Shown: positions 15,835 through 24,290, numbered from the stretch's first letter. The stretch: DNA of 64,000 nt from Streptomyces sp. NBC_01264 (GCF_026340675.1 NZ_JAPEOX010000001.1:6262001-6326000), one strand, 5' to 3'. Notes: generated by a model from the sequence alone, not told the origin. A program made the numbers and translations.

Positions 15835-16251
15835 GGCAGGCTCCTTCGCGCGCACGGCTGCGGACCGTACGGGTGGGAGGTCCTTCCGGATGACGCGCTC
15901 ACCGCGGTCGGCAGGCCGGGCGGGCAGGCGGAAGGATCAGGACGGGAGGACACAGTTCTTCCGTCGCTCTTCGACCGATCCGGCGCGTGTTTCGAAGACG
16001 CGCAGGTCAAAGGGGGCGCGGCGCGCCCGTCGGCGAAGTGGAAGAGCGAGAGGTACCGCACGTACTGTGCGATCGACTTCGATGCACCGCAGCCCCACCT
16101 CCTCCGGCCGGTCCCCCGTAGGGGACGTCCTGTCGCCGGGGCACTGAAACTTCTCTTCTGAGAGCGTCCCCGACCAGCGGTCAACGATATCAGCCGACGG
16201 ATGGTCAAGAGCCGCTCTTTACCCGGCTGATACGAGTTCTATGCTCGCTCC
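15835..16251. other. 417-bp intergenic region between corA and the SUFU gene
   Basis: No credible gene is seen on either strand. On the corA side, two dyads could form small hairpins: GCGCGT-N9-ACGCGC (15983-16003) and CGCAC-N5-GTGCG (16057-16071). The conserved core of the M-box magnesium riboswitch was looked for and not found. The last 34 bp hold the promoter of the SUFU gene. The run 16140-16215 is less GC rich and may contain the corA promoter. Confidence 0.5.
16218..16245 (+). promoter_or_regulatory. Promoter for leaderless transcription of the SUFU gene
   Basis: TTTACC (16218-16223) and TATGCT (16240-16245) are spaced by 16 bp. The predicted start falls at about 16252, the A of the ATG. 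No ribosome site precedes the ATG, so a leaderless message is likely. Confidence 0.6.
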
Positions 16252-16836
16252 ATGGCAGAAATTCTGGCCCTTGTGGAAGCCCGGCTGCGCGCCGCCCTCG
16301 GCGAACCCGACGCCCGCGCCGCCGTCACCTTCCTGGGCACCGACCGGTTCGAGATCCTCCGCTTCACCGAGGGCGACCTCGTGCGGTACGCGACCCTCGG
16401 CATGTCCGCCCAGCCCATGACCGACCCCACGACGGTGGTCGCCGACCCGGTCCGCGGCCCGCGCGCGGAGCTCGTACTGACCGTACGGGGCGGGCTCGCG
16501 CCCACCGACAAGCTGCTGCGGCCGCTGGCCGTGCTGGCGGCGTCGCCCCAGGTGGAAGGACTCGTCGTGGCGCCCGGCGCCTCACTGGACGTGGGCGAAC
16601 CCCTCTGGGACGGGGCCCCGTTCACCTCGGTGCTCGTGGCGGAGCCCGGCGGTCTGGTGGAGGACCTGGTCCTGGACGACCCGATGGACCCCGTCTCCTT
16701 CTTCCCCCTCCTGCCGATGACGGCGAACGAGGCGGCGTGGAAGCGCGTCCACGGCGCGGCCGCCCTCCAGGAACGCTGGCTCGCGCGCGGCACGGATCTG
16801 CGGGACCCTCTGCGTACGGCAGTCGCACTGGACTGA
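16252..16836 (+). CDS. Suppressor-of-fused (SUFU) domain protein
   Basis: 194 residues covering a single SUFU-like domain. Features include VRYATLGMSAQPMTD, RAELVLTVRGG, the hydrophobic PLAVLAASPQVEGLVV, the FTSVLVAEPGG strand and VSFFPLLPMTANEAAWKRVHG near the C-terminus. The metazoan namesake binds Gli factors. Bacterial SUFU proteins have no settled role; some act as immunity proteins to secreted toxins, but no toxin gene is next to it here. There is no signal peptide or membrane helix. Translation is probably leaderless (see promoter). The gene may be followed by read-through into the zinc-ribbon gene 79 bp downstream. Confidence 0.85.
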   Translation: MAEILALVEARLRAALGEPDARAAVTFLGTDRFEILRFTEGDLVRYATLGMSAQPMTDPTTVVADPVRGPRAELVLTVRGGLAPTDKLLRPLAVLAASPQVEGLVVAPGASLDVGEPLWDGAPFTSVLVAEPGGLVEDLVLDDPMDPVSFFPLLPMTANEAAWKRVHGAAALQERWLARGTDLRDPLRTAVALD

Positions 16837-16915
16837 GCATCCGGCCGCCGCCCGGCCGCCCGGACGGGTGACCACGTCTTGACGGGGCGCGTGGCGGGGA
16901 GGAGCGTGGCTTCTT

Positions 16916-17554
16916 ATGAGGGGCGAACCGAGTTGCCCGAAGTGTGGTGGCCGGGTCAGGGCGCCCGGTCTTTTCGCCGACTCCTGGCAGTGCACGGTGC
17001 ACGGCACCGTCCATCCACTGCAGCCCGTGATCCCGCCGAGCGTCGAAGGCCTCGGCGTGGTGGTGCACCGGGCGCAGGTGCCGGTGTGGATGCCCTGGCC
17101 GCTGCCCGTCGGCTGGCTCTTCACCGGGATCGCCTCCGCCGGTGACGACCGCAGTGGCGGCCGGGCCACGGCCGTGGCCTGCTCCGGTCCCGGTCCGCTC
17201 GGCGGTCTCGGTGAGCTGCTGCTGATCGCCGAGGAACTGGGCGTCGGCCTGGGCGCGCGGTTCGCCGGCCTCGACGCACCCGACCCGGGCCCCTTCATGA
17301 ACGTCTCCGCCCCGCCGCACGCCAAGGTGGTCGCCGCCGGGCGCCCGACACCGCTCTGGCACGTCACCGGCGTCCCCGACGACCGGGCCGTCTTCGCGGG
17401 CGAGGCGCGCGGGCTGTGGCTGTGGGCGATCGTCTGGCCGGAGCAGTCGGGCCTGCTGATGTACGACGAGCTGGTGCTGACCGACCTGCGCGACGCGGGA
17501 TCCGAGGTCGAGCTGCTGCCCTGCGGAGCCTTGAGCCCCCGCATTATTTCCTGA
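16916..17554 (+). CDS. Conserved actinobacterial protein with N-terminal zinc ribbon
   Basis: 212 residues. The first 35 hold a probable zinc ribbon (CPKCGGRVRAP, then WQCTVHGTVHP), with two Cys in CxxC and a Cys/His pair. The remainder has a Pro/Trp-rich opening (VPVWMPWPLPVGWLFTGIAS) and a globular part with conserved-looking LLLIAEELGVGLGARFAG and ARGLWLWAIVWPEQSGLLMYD. It looks like the streptomycete DUF6758 type. Function unknown; no transporter or enzyme motif seen. ATG 16916 is 13 bp after GGGAGGAG, longer than usual spacing. It precedes the PHP gene by 102 bp on the same strand. Confidence 0.75.
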   Translation: MRGEPSCPKCGGRVRAPGLFADSWQCTVHGTVHPLQPVIPPSVEGLGVVVHRAQVPVWMPWPLPVGWLFTGIASAGDDRSGGRATAVACSGPGPLGGLGELLLIAEELGVGLGARFAGLDAPDPGPFMNVSAPPHAKVVAAGRPTPLWHVTGVPDDRAVFAGEARGLWLWAIVWPEQSGLLMYDELVLTDLRDAGSEVELLPCGALSPRIIS

Positions 17555-17656
17555 CCTACCGGACGACGCGGGCCCGCGCCCCGGCGCGTCAAGAGGGGAA
17601 AAGCGGACGCTATCCTGGAGTGTCCCCCGTCCGCGTGTGAACCCTGGAGTTCGGCT

Positions 17657-18523
17657 GTGCGCATCGATCTGCACGCCCACTCCACGGCCTCGGACGGTAC
17701 GGACACCCCCGCCGAGCTGGTGCGCAATGCCGCCGGTGCGGGGCTCGACGTGGTGGCGCTGACCGACCACGACACCGTGGCCGGATACCGCGAGGCCATC
17801 AATGCGCTGCCCGAGGGGCTGACCCTGGTGACCGGCGCGGAGCTGAGCTGCCGTCTCGACGGCATCGGCATGCACATGCTGGCGTACCTCTTCGATCCGG
17901 AGGAGCCCGAGCTCTCCCGTGAGCGGGAGCTCGTACGCGACGACCGCACCCCGCGCGCGCAGGCCATGGTCGGCAAGCTGCGGGACCTCGGCGTGGACAT
18001 CACCTGGGAGCAGGTGGACCGGATCGCCGGTGCGGGCTCCGTGGGCCGTCCGCACGTCGCCGCGGCCCTCGTCGAGCTGGGTGTCGTACCCACCGTGTCG
18101 GACGCGTTCACCCCGCACTGGCTCGCCGACGGCGGCCGCGCGTACGCCGAGAAGCACGAGCTCGACCCCTTCGACGCGATCCGCCTGGTCAAGGCGGCCG
18201 GCGGGGTCACCGTCTTCGCCCACCCCGCCGCCGTCAAGCGCGGCACCTGCGTGCCCGAGAGCGCGATAGCCGCCCTCGCCTCGGCCGGCCTCGACGGCAT
18301 CGAGGTCGACCACATGGACCACGACGACGCCACCCGCGCGCGCCTGCGCGGCCTGGCCGCCGATCTCGGTCTGCTGACCACCGGGTCCAGCGATTACCAC
18401 GGCAGCCGCAAGACCTGCCGCCTCGGGGAGTACACAACCGACCCCGAGATCTACGGCGAGATCACCCGCCGTGCCACCGGGGCGTTCCCGGTCCCCGGCG
18501 CCGGTGGACGCCCGCGCGGCTGA
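17657..18523 (+). CDS. PHP-domain metal-dependent phosphoesterase (RNase AM/TrpH type)
   Basis: 288 residues from GTG 17657. PHP motifs are all present: RIDLHAHSTASDGT with the HxH pair at H6/H8, VVALTDHDTVAGY, the GAELSC glutamate, TVFAHPAA and GSSDYHG near the C-terminus. Together they would bind three metal ions. The family (YciV/TrpH) includes 3',5'-nucleoside bisphosphate phosphatases and 5'-3' exoribonucleases that trim RNA 5' ends. The protein is soluble. It is followed by marC on the same strand with a 67-bp gap. Confidence 0.9.
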   Translation: MRIDLHAHSTASDGTDTPAELVRNAAGAGLDVVALTDHDTVAGYREAINALPEGLTLVTGAELSCRLDGIGMHMLAYLFDPEEPELSRERELVRDDRTPRAQAMVGKLRDLGVDITWEQVDRIAGAGSVGRPHVAAALVELGVVPTVSDAFTPHWLADGGRAYAEKHELDPFDAIRLVKAAGGVTVFAHPAAVKRGTCVPESAIAALASAGLDGIEVDHMDHDDATRARLRGLAADLGLLTTGSSDYHGSRKTCRLGEYTTDPEIYGEITRRATGAFPVPGAGGRPRG

Positions 18524-18590
18524 CCACTGCCGCCGCCCCTCCCGCTCCACTTCCTCTTTTTGATACACCCCTCTCCTGCAAGGCATCACT

Positions 18591-19196
18591 GTGCTCGATT
18601 TCGCCGTCTTCGGATCCCTCTTTCTCACGCTTTTTGTGATTATGGACCCCCCGGGGATCACGCCCATCTTCCTCGCGCTGACCTCCGGCCGCCCCGCCAA
18701 GGTGCAGCGCCGCATGGCCTGGCAGGCCGTCTGCGTCGCCTTCGGCGTCATCGCCGTCTTCGGCATCTGCGGCCAGCAGATCCTCGACTACCTGCACGTC
18801 TCCGTGCCGGCCCTGATGATCGCGGGCGGGCTGCTGCTCCTGCTCATCGCGCTCGACCTGCTCACCGGCAAGACCGACGAGCCGAAGCAGACCAAGGACG
18901 TGAACGTCGCGCTCGTCCCGCTCGGGATGCCGCTGCTCGCCGGACCCGGCGCGATCGTCTCGGTGATCCTGGCGGTGCAGAAGGCCGACGGGGTCACCGG
19001 TCAGTTCTCGGTCTGGGCCGCGATCGTCGCGATGCACGTCGTGCTGTGGGTGGTGATGCGCTACTCGCTCGTCATCATCCGCGTGATCAAGGACGGCGGC
19101 GTGGTCCTCGTGACGCGCCTGGCGGGCATGATGCTGTCCGCGATCGCCGTCCAGCAGATCATCAACGGCGTGCTCCAGGTGATCGAGAGCGCGTAG
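18591..19196 (+). CDS. MarC/NAAT family integral membrane protein
   Basis: 201 residues from GTG 18591, with CTCCTGCAAGG upstream. About six membrane helices are seen, starting with FAVFGSLFLTLFVIMDPPGI, which contains the family's DPPG turn. The middle loop LVPLGMPLLAGPGAI is the second half of the internal repeat. An earlier suggestion that MarC exports multiple antibiotics was withdrawn; some relatives have been proposed to move neutral amino acids. The function here is therefore unknown. A 15-bp hairpin terminator lies 20 bp after the stop. Confidence 0.9.
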   Translation: MLDFAVFGSLFLTLFVIMDPPGITPIFLALTSGRPAKVQRRMAWQAVCVAFGVIAVFGICGQQILDYLHVSVPALMIAGGLLLLLIALDLLTGKTDEPKQTKDVNVALVPLGMPLLAGPGAIVSVILAVQKADGVTGQFSVWAAIVAMHVVLWVVMRYSLVIIRVIKDGGVVLVTRLAGMMLSAIAVQQIINGVLQVIESA

Positions 19197-19215
19197 CGCC
19201 GACCCCCGCGCATGC

Positions 19216-19251
19216 GAACGCCCCCGCACCGGGATCGGTGCGGGGGCGTTC
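19216..19251. terminator. 15-bp perfect hairpin terminator
   Basis: GAACGCCCCCGCACC (19216-19230) pairs perfectly with GGTGCGGGGGCGTTC (19237-19251) across a GGGATC loop. It sits between convergent marC and the small 50-residue gene, so it serves both. Confidence 0.9.
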
Positions 19252-19270
19252 GGCGAATAGGTGGACGCGG

Positions 19271-19423
19271 TCAGTTGGACACGGTCTCAGCCGGTCGGAT
19301 CAGGATGCGCTGGCCTACGGCCGCGGCCTGCTGCACGATCCGGTTGACGGAGGCCGCGTCCACGACGGTGCTGTCCACGGCAGATCCGTCGACGTCGTCC
19401 AGGCGCAGAATCTCGAAGCGCAT
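19271..19423 (-). CDS. Small conserved-looking protein of 50 residues
   Basis: Begins MRFEILRLDDVDGSAVDSTV and ends RILIRPAETVSN. ATG 19423 is preceded by GAAGGGAG at a 7-bp spacing, and the frame ends at TGA 19271, just beside a shared terminator. The pattern (beta strand, acidic turn, helix ASVNRIVQQAAAVGQ, beta strand) looks like a small folded domain rather than noise. I recall similar short proteins in other streptomycetes but cannot name a family. An AT-rich, repeat-bearing region upstream suggests a regulated promoter. Function unknown. Confidence 0.75.
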   Translation of the reverse strand: MRFEILRLDDVDGSAVDSTVVDAASVNRIVQQAAAVGQRILIRPAETVSN

Positions 19424-19520
19424 GGGGCTTCTCCCTTCGTCAGTGTTTTTCCTTGTACAGGGTTAACGAAGTGTAAGCCGCAAACATTCCCTACGCTAAG
19501 GAAATTTTTTCCTTGTCTAA
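19424..19520 (-). promoter_or_regulatory. AT-rich upstream region with ACAAGGAAAAA direct repeats
   Basis: This is one of the lowest-GC stretches in the window. On the minus strand ACAAGGAAAAA occurs twice, near 19514-19504 and 19456-19446, about 58 bp apart. The distal copy also forms the dyad AAGGAAA-TTTCCTT (19498-19514 region). The stretch GGTTAACGAAGTGTAAG lies between them. It probably contains the promoter of the 50-residue gene and binding sites for a regulator. Confidence 0.45.
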
Positions 19521-19523
19521 CTA

Positions 19524-20393
19524 CTAACGGGTATCGGAGGCCCAGAACGCCGCCAGCGCGGCCGCCACGGCCGCCGGATCCTCCGCGTTCGGAGAGTGTT
19601 CCGTCCCCGGGACCACCACCCGCGCCGCGCCCAGCCGACGCGCCATCGCGTCCATCTCCGACACCGGCCACACCGGGTCCGACTCCCCGGACAGCACCAG
19701 CGTGGCCAGCCCCGGCGCCGCGGCGACGAGCTCGTCGATCCGGTCCGGCTCCTCGATCAGCGCCCGGCCGGTGACCATCAGCTGCTCGGGGACGGTCCCG
19801 AGCCAGCGCGCGCGCAGGAAGGCCGCCAGGGCGGGGTCCTCGGGCGGCGCGTCGCGCGGATCCATGGCGCGCATGGCCGCCCAGATGCCGGGCATGTCGT
19901 CGCCCATCGCCTCCAGCGCCGAGATCAGCAGCTTCGTACGGCCCTGCTGGTCCGCGCAGACCGCGCCCGGGCCGCTGCTCAGCAGCGTGAGGCTGGCGTA
20001 CGGGGCCGGGTCGCGGACCACGGCCGCCCGGACGATCAGCCCGCCCAGCGAATGCCCGAGCAGGTGCACCGGACCGGCCGCGTCCAGGGCGGCGGTCTGC
20101 GCGAGGACGTCCCGCGCCAGTTCCGCCAGGGTGTACGGGGCCTGCGTGCGCGGGCCGCCGCTCTCGTGCTGCCCGCGGCCGTCGACGGCGACCACCCGGT
20201 ATCCGGCGGCGGCCAGCGGCCCGAGGAGGCCGATGAAGTCCTCCTTGCTGCCGGTGTAGCCGGGCACCAGCAGCGCGGTGCCGCGGGCCGGCCCGGCGGG
20301 CACGGCCTCGTGCACGGCGAACTCACCACGGCCCGTGGCCAGGCGGTACGCACGGGCTGCGGGCGGGAGCGCGAGGGTCGGCGGCTTGCTCAT
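19524..20393 (-). CDS. Alpha/beta hydrolase
   Basis: 289 residues with a complete alpha/beta-hydrolase core. The oxyanion strand is LLVPGYTGSKEDF, the nucleophile elbow is LLGHSLGG (Ser near residue 114), the acid is probably the Asp of SGESDPVWP, and the His is in PGTEHSPN. A helical cap lies between. The layout is that of small-molecule esterases, lactonases or epoxide hydrolases; the substrate cannot be told. There is no signal peptide. No ribosome site precedes ATG 20393. A TAACCT hexamer 6 bp before it suggests leaderless expression. The stop (TAG 19524-19526) abuts the AT-rich region of the next small gene. Confidence 0.85.
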   Translation of the reverse strand: MSKPPTLALPPAARAYRLATGRGEFAVHEAVPAGPARGTALLVPGYTGSKEDFIGLLGPLAAAGYRVVAVDGRGQHESGGPRTQAPYTLAELARDVLAQTAALDAAGPVHLLGHSLGGLIVRAAVVRDPAPYASLTLLSSGPGAVCADQQGRTKLLISALEAMGDDMPGIWAAMRAMDPRDAPPEDPALAAFLRARWLGTVPEQLMVTGRALIEEPDRIDELVAAAPGLATLVLSGESDPVWPVSEMDAMARRLGAARVVVPGTEHSPNAEDPAAVAAALAAFWASDTR

Positions 20394-20450
20394 GGCCCGA
20401 GGTTACCGGCCCGTACGCCCGTACGGCAGCACCGCGCGGACCCGGGTACG

Positions 20451-20492
20451 CCGATGGCCCCGGCCCCCTCGAAAGGGGACCGGGGCCATCGG
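20451..20492 (-). terminator. Hairpin terminator after the DEAD-box helicase gene
   Basis: CCGATGGCCCCGG (20451-20463) pairs with CCGGGGCCATCGG (20480-20492), with an inner CCCC/GGGG extension around TCGAAA. It lies 8 bp beyond the helicase stop codon. Confidence 0.85.
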
Positions 20493-20499
20493 AAGGGCG

Positions 20500-22659
20500 T
20501 TACGCCTCCGGGGTCTCCACCGCGGCGACGGCCTTGCGGGTCCGGGTGCGCTTCGGCTTGGCCGGAGCCTCCTCGGCGGCAGGAGCGGCGGCCTCGGCGG
20601 CCGGAGCCTCCGGGGCGACGGCGGCGACCTTGCGGGTCCGGGTGCGCTTCGGCTTGACCGGGGCCTCCTCGGCAGCCGGAGCGGCGGCCTCGGCGACGAC
20701 CTCGGCGGCCGGAGCGGCAGCGGCGACCTTGCGGGTCCGCGTGCGCTTCGGCTTGACCGGAGCTTCCTCGACCGCGACCGCGACAGCGGCGACGACCGGA
20801 GCGACCGGAGCCTCGACCACGGCGGCCTGCGCGACGACCTCGACCACCGGGGCGGCGGCCGGAGCGGCCGCGGCCTTGCGGGGGGCGCGGACACGCGGGG
20901 CGGCGCTGGTGCGGGGCGCGCTGCTCCGGGGGGCGCTGGTACGGCGCTCCCGGACCGGCTCGGACGGCGGGGCGATCTGGAAGTCCGGCTCCGGCTCCCT
21001 GACGAAGGGGGCCAGGGGCTCCAGCTTCGCCGCCGGGGCGACGAAGGTGGCGGCCGGAGCGGCGGACCGGGTCCGGCGACGGCGCGGCTTGCGCGCCTCG
21101 TCGGCGGCCGCAGCCTCCGGAGCCTGGACCGCCGGAGCGGCGGCGACCGGGGTGACCTCGGCGACCGGGGTGACCTCGGCGGTCACCGGGGTCAGGAGCT
21201 CGGCGCCCTGGTCCGAGCCACCACGGGTACGGCGGCGCTGACGCGGCGTACGGGCGGGACGCTCCTCGGCGACGGCCGGGGCGGCGGCACCACGGCCGGC
21301 GTCACGACCGGAGTCGCGGCCACGCTCACGGCCACCGTCACGGCCGGCGTCGCGACCGCCACGGCCACCGCGGCCGCCGGTCTCGCCCAGGTCTTCCAGG
21401 TTCTCGGCCTTCAGACCGGCCCGCGTGCGCTCGGCGCGCGGCAGGACGCCCTTGGTGCCGGCCGGGATGTTCATCTGCTCGTACAGGTGCGGGGACGTGG
21501 AGTACGTCTCCACCGGGTCGTGGAAGTCCAGCTCCAGCGCCTTGTTGATCAGCTGCCAGCGCGGGATGTCGTCCCAGTCGACCAGGGTGACGGCGATGCC
21601 CTTCTTGCCCGCGCGGCCGGTACGGCCCACACGGTGCAGGAAGGTCTTCTCGTCCTCAGGCGTCTGGTAGTTGATGACGTGGGTGACACCCTCGACATCG
21701 ATACCGCGCGCGGCGACGTCGGTGCAGACCAGCACGTCGACCTTGCCGTTGCGGAAGGCGCGCAGCGCCTGCTCGCGGGCGCCCTGGCCCAGGTCGCCGT
21801 GGACGGCGCCCGAGGCGAAGCCGCGCTTCTCGAGCTGCTCGGCGATGTCGGCCGCCGTGCGCTTGGTGCGGCAGAAGATCATGGCGAGCCCGCGGCCCTC
21901 GGCCTGCAGGATGCGGGAGACGAGCTCCGGCTTGTCCATGTTGTGCGCACGGAAGACGTGCTGCGTGGTGTTGGCGACGGTCGCGCCCTCACCGTCCTCC
22001 GAGACGGCGCGGATGTGCGTCGGCTGGGTCATGTACCGGCGGGCCAGTCCGATGACCGCGCCCGGCATGGTCGCCGAGAACAGCATCGTCTGACGCTTGG
22101 CCGGCAGGTAGCTCATGATCCGCTCGACGTCGGGCAGGAAGCCCAGGTCGAGCATTTCGTCGGCCTCGTCGAGGACGAGGGCCTTGACCTTGGAGAGGTC
22201 GAGCTTCTTCTGGCCGGCCAGGTCGAGCAGGCGGCCCGGGGTGCCGACGATGACGTCGACGCCCTTCTTGAGCGCCTCGACCTGCGGCTCGTACGCGCGG
22301 CCGCCGTATATGGCGAGGACGCGGACGTTGCGGACCTTGCCCGCGGTGAGGAGGTCGTTGGTGACCTGGGTGCAGAGCTCGCGGGTAGGAACCACCACGA
22401 GGGCCTGCGGGGCGTCGGTGAGCTGGTCCGGCGTGGAACGGCCGGCCTCGACGTCCGCGGGGACGACGACGCGCTCCAGCAGGGGGAGGCCGAAACCGAG
22501 CGTCTTGCCGGTACCGGTCTTGGCCTGGCCGATGACGTCCGTGCCGGACATGGCGACGGGGAGGGTCATCTCCTGGATCGGGAAGGGGGACACAATGCCG
22601 ACGGCCTCAAGGGCTTCGGCCGTCTCGGGAAAGATCCCGAGGTCTCGGAACGTAGTCAG
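20500..22659 (-). CDS. rhlE: DEAD-box ATP-dependent RNA helicase with basic repeat tail
   Basis: 719 residues if translation starts at CTG 22659. Motifs are complete: Q motif (FPIQE), AKTGTGKT, PTREL, TPGRLL, VLDEADEML, LFSATMP, DVAARGIDVEGV and HRVGRTGRAG. A tail of about 300 residues follows, Ala/Pro/Glu rich with three copies of KPKRTRTRK, likely for RNA binding. Start choice: the first GTG in frame (22593) would cut off the upstream TTFRDLGIFPETAEALEAVG part of the Q-motif region. No ATG, GTG or TTG exists upstream, whereas CTG 22659 follows AGAAGAGG at 7 bp. It unwinds RNA in ribosome or mRNA metabolism. The gene equals M. tuberculosis Rv3211 (rhlE) by position. Confidence 0.9.
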   Translation of the reverse strand: MTTFRDLGIFPETAEALEAVGIVSPFPIQEMTLPVAMSGTDVIGQAKTGTGKTLGFGLPLLERVVVPADVEAGRSTPDQLTDAPQALVVVPTRELCTQVTNDLLTAGKVRNVRVLAIYGGRAYEPQVEALKKGVDVIVGTPGRLLDLAGQKKLDLSKVKALVLDEADEMLDLGFLPDVERIMSYLPAKRQTMLFSATMPGAVIGLARRYMTQPTHIRAVSEDGEGATVANTTQHVFRAHNMDKPELVSRILQAEGRGLAMIFCRTKRTAADIAEQLEKRGFASGAVHGDLGQGAREQALRAFRNGKVDVLVCTDVAARGIDVEGVTHVINYQTPEDEKTFLHRVGRTGRAGKKGIAVTLVDWDDIPRWQLINKALELDFHDPVETYSTSPHLYEQMNIPAGTKGVLPRAERTRAGLKAENLEDLGETGGRGGRGGRDAGRDGGRERGRDSGRDAGRGAAAPAVAEERPARTPRQRRRTRGGSDQGAELLTPVTAEVTPVAEVTPVAAAPAVQAPEAAAADEARKPRRRRTRSAAPAATFVAPAAKLEPLAPFVREPEPDFQIAPPSEPVRERRTSAPRSSAPRTSAAPRVRAPRKAAAAPAAAPVVEVVAQAAVVEAPVAPVVAAVAVAVEEAPVKPKRTRTRKVAAAAPAAEVVAEAAAPAAEEAPVKPKRTRTRKVAAVAPEAPAAEAAAPAAEEAPAKPKRTRTRKAVAAVETPEA

Positions 22660-23034
22660 GGTGCTGCCTCTTCTGTGAGACGCGGCGCGAGGCGGCGAAG
22701 GGGGTCGTACCGTGCCGGGCTTGCAGTACTACTACGTACGTACGAAGCTGCGCGGGACCACTAGCCATCGCTCAGGCGCTTTATGCCGCTGAGGGGGCCC
22801 CTCGTGGGAGGCGGTACGTATGAACGTACGCATCACGCCGAGGGCGGTCGGGTGGAGCCGATCGGGCCACCGACCGGGCATCCTCATTCGGATGGCCCGC
22901 CGAGTGTTCGGCAGGCGCATTACCACTGTACCCCGGAATCGCGCAGCTGTGTCGGGTGAATTCACCAGGTAGGCGCGTTTACGTGGACTGAGCAGGTGGT
23001 TCACGGTGCCTTTCGGCGAGCTATTGTGCGGTGC
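22660..23034. other. 375-bp divergent intergenic region, helicase leader
   Basis: No gene is seen. On the helicase side is a palindromic run ACTACGTACGTACG (near 22730-22744) and a dyad around GCGGCATAAAGCGCC, consistent with a long structured 5' leader such as is known for RNA helicase genes. On the plus side TTCACG and TATTGT (about 23000 and 23021) are spaced for a promoter whose start would be close to ATG 23035, so the MiaE-like message may be leaderless. Confidence 0.45.
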
Positions 23035-23793
23035 ATGTCGACCGTTGAAAACGCATCGCCCGCCGACGAAAGCGCCCCCGCCGAGGCAGCCGGTATCGCC
23101 GCCCAGGACTGGGCCACGGCCTCCGCCTCGCCGCAGTACCGGGCCGCCGTGGTGGATCTGCTCGGGGCGCTCGCGTACGGCGAACTCGCGGCCTTCGAAC
23201 GCCTCGCCGAGGACGCCAAGCTCGCGCCCACCCTCGGGGACAAGGCCGAGCTCGCGAAGATGGCCTCCGCCGAGTTCCACCACTTCGAGCGCCTGCGCGA
23301 CCGGCTCTCCGCGATCGACGAGGACGCCACCGCCGCGATGGAGCCCTTCGCGAAGGGCGTCGACGACTTCCACCGCCAGACCGCGCCGTCGGACTGGCTG
23401 GAAGGCCTGGTCAAGGCGTACGTCGGCGACTCCATCGCCAGCGACTTCTACCGCGAGGTGGCCACCCACCTCGACACCGACACCCGAGGCCTCGTCGTGA
23501 GCGTGCTCGACGACACCGGCCACGGCGGTTTCGCCGTCGAGAAGGTGCGCGCCGCCATCGAGGCCGACCCGCGCTGCGGCGGCCGGCTCGCGCTGTGGGC
23601 CCGCCGGCTGATGGGCGAGGCCCTGTCGCAGGCCCAGCGCGTGGTCGCCGAGCGCGACGCGCTCTCCACCATGCTGGTCGGCGGCGTCGACGGGATGGCG
23701 GCCGGCTTCGACCTGGCGGCCGTCGGCGAGATGTTCACCCGGATCACCAAGGCGCACACCAAGCGCATGGCGGCCCTGGGCCTGGCGGCGTAG
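23035..23793 (+). CDS. Ferritin-like protein, MiaE-like family
   Basis: 252 residues. The core is a four-helix bundle of ferritin type. Candidate di-iron ligands are Glu residues in YGELAAFERLAEDA and the pair in MASAEFHHFERL, with further acidic/His residues in YVGDSIASDFYREVA and VLDDTGHGGF. Classical MiaE hydroxylates a modified adenosine of tRNA. This actinobacterial branch is only related and its substrate is unproven. The N-terminal 25 residues are disordered. No ribosome site is seen before ATG 23035. It is divergent from the DEAD-box helicase, as in mycobacteria (Rv3210c beside Rv3211). Confidence 0.8.
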   Translation: MSTVENASPADESAPAEAAGIAAQDWATASASPQYRAAVVDLLGALAYGELAAFERLAEDAKLAPTLGDKAELAKMASAEFHHFERLRDRLSAIDEDATAAMEPFAKGVDDFHRQTAPSDWLEGLVKAYVGDSIASDFYREVATHLDTDTRGLVVSVLDDTGHGGFAVEKVRAAIEADPRCGGRLALWARRLMGEALSQAQRVVAERDALSTMLVGGVDGMAAGFDLAAVGEMFTRITKAHTKRMAALGLAA

Positions 23794-23830
23794 CCCCGGC
23801 CCCCTGCCGGCCGTACCGGCAGACGCACCT

Positions 23831-23863
23831 CGGCCCCCGCGCGGAAGCTCCGCGCGGGGGCCG
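23831..23863. terminator. 14-bp perfect hairpin terminator
   Basis: CGGCCCCCGCGCGG (23831-23844) pairs with CCGCGCGGGGGCCG (23850-23863) across AAGCT. It lies between the convergent MiaE-like gene and the small membrane-protein gene. Confidence 0.85.
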
Positions 23864-23903
23864 ACGTCATGGGCCAGTGGGCGTCACGGTTCAGTGGGGC
23901 CGT

Positions 23904-24206
23904 CTAGCCCCTCGTCGGAACCGAAAACGGAGTCCGGACGGACGGCCTCGCAGTCCGGCCCGCGGGCCGCAGCAGCAGGGACAGGACCACCGCCGAGACC
24001 AGCGCGCCACCGAGGAACGTCGCGAACAGGTTGTTGTGCCCGGGGCCCAGCGCGGTGTGCGTCAGATAGGCCCCGAAGAGGGCGCCCGCCACTCCGCTCA
24101 CCAGCACCACCCGCGAGGAGGGCAGCCGCGGGCCGAGCGCAAGGACGGCCGCCCCGGCCAGGGCGAGGCCCAGGAGAGCGGAGCCGAGCGACTCGATCAG
24201 CAGCAT
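23904..24206 (-). CDS. Small integral membrane protein
   Basis: 100 residues with three predicted membrane helices: LLIESLGSALLGLALAGAAV, VVLVSGVAGALFGAYLTHTA and LFATFLGGALVSAVVLSLLL, then a short basic tail (RPAGRTARPSVRT). The glycine-zipper-like spacing recalls small GlsB/transglycosylase-associated membrane proteins, but the match is only general. ATG 24206 follows GAGAGGAA. It stands alone between a shared terminator and the DUF3107 gene. Function unknown. Confidence 0.75.
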   Translation of the reverse strand: MLLIESLGSALLGLALAGAAVLALGPRLPSSRVVLVSGVAGALFGAYLTHTALGPGHNNLFATFLGGALVSAVVLSLLLRPAGRTARPSVRTPFSVPTRG

Positions 24207-24290
24207 GGGGGTTCCTCTCAGACGACGGACGTACCGGGGCGAACGGGCAGCGTGTCTTACTCCGGTCCTACCCGAAGCGGAGGAAACGGA

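Noticed and set aside
15835..16251. Possible M-box magnesium riboswitch in the corA leader
   Set aside because: Conserved M-box core sequence was not found; only small unrelated dyads are present.
22725..22750. ACTACGTACGTACG palindrome as a possible attachment site
   Set aside because: No integrase, tRNA or second copy is present; it is better explained as part of the helicase leader.
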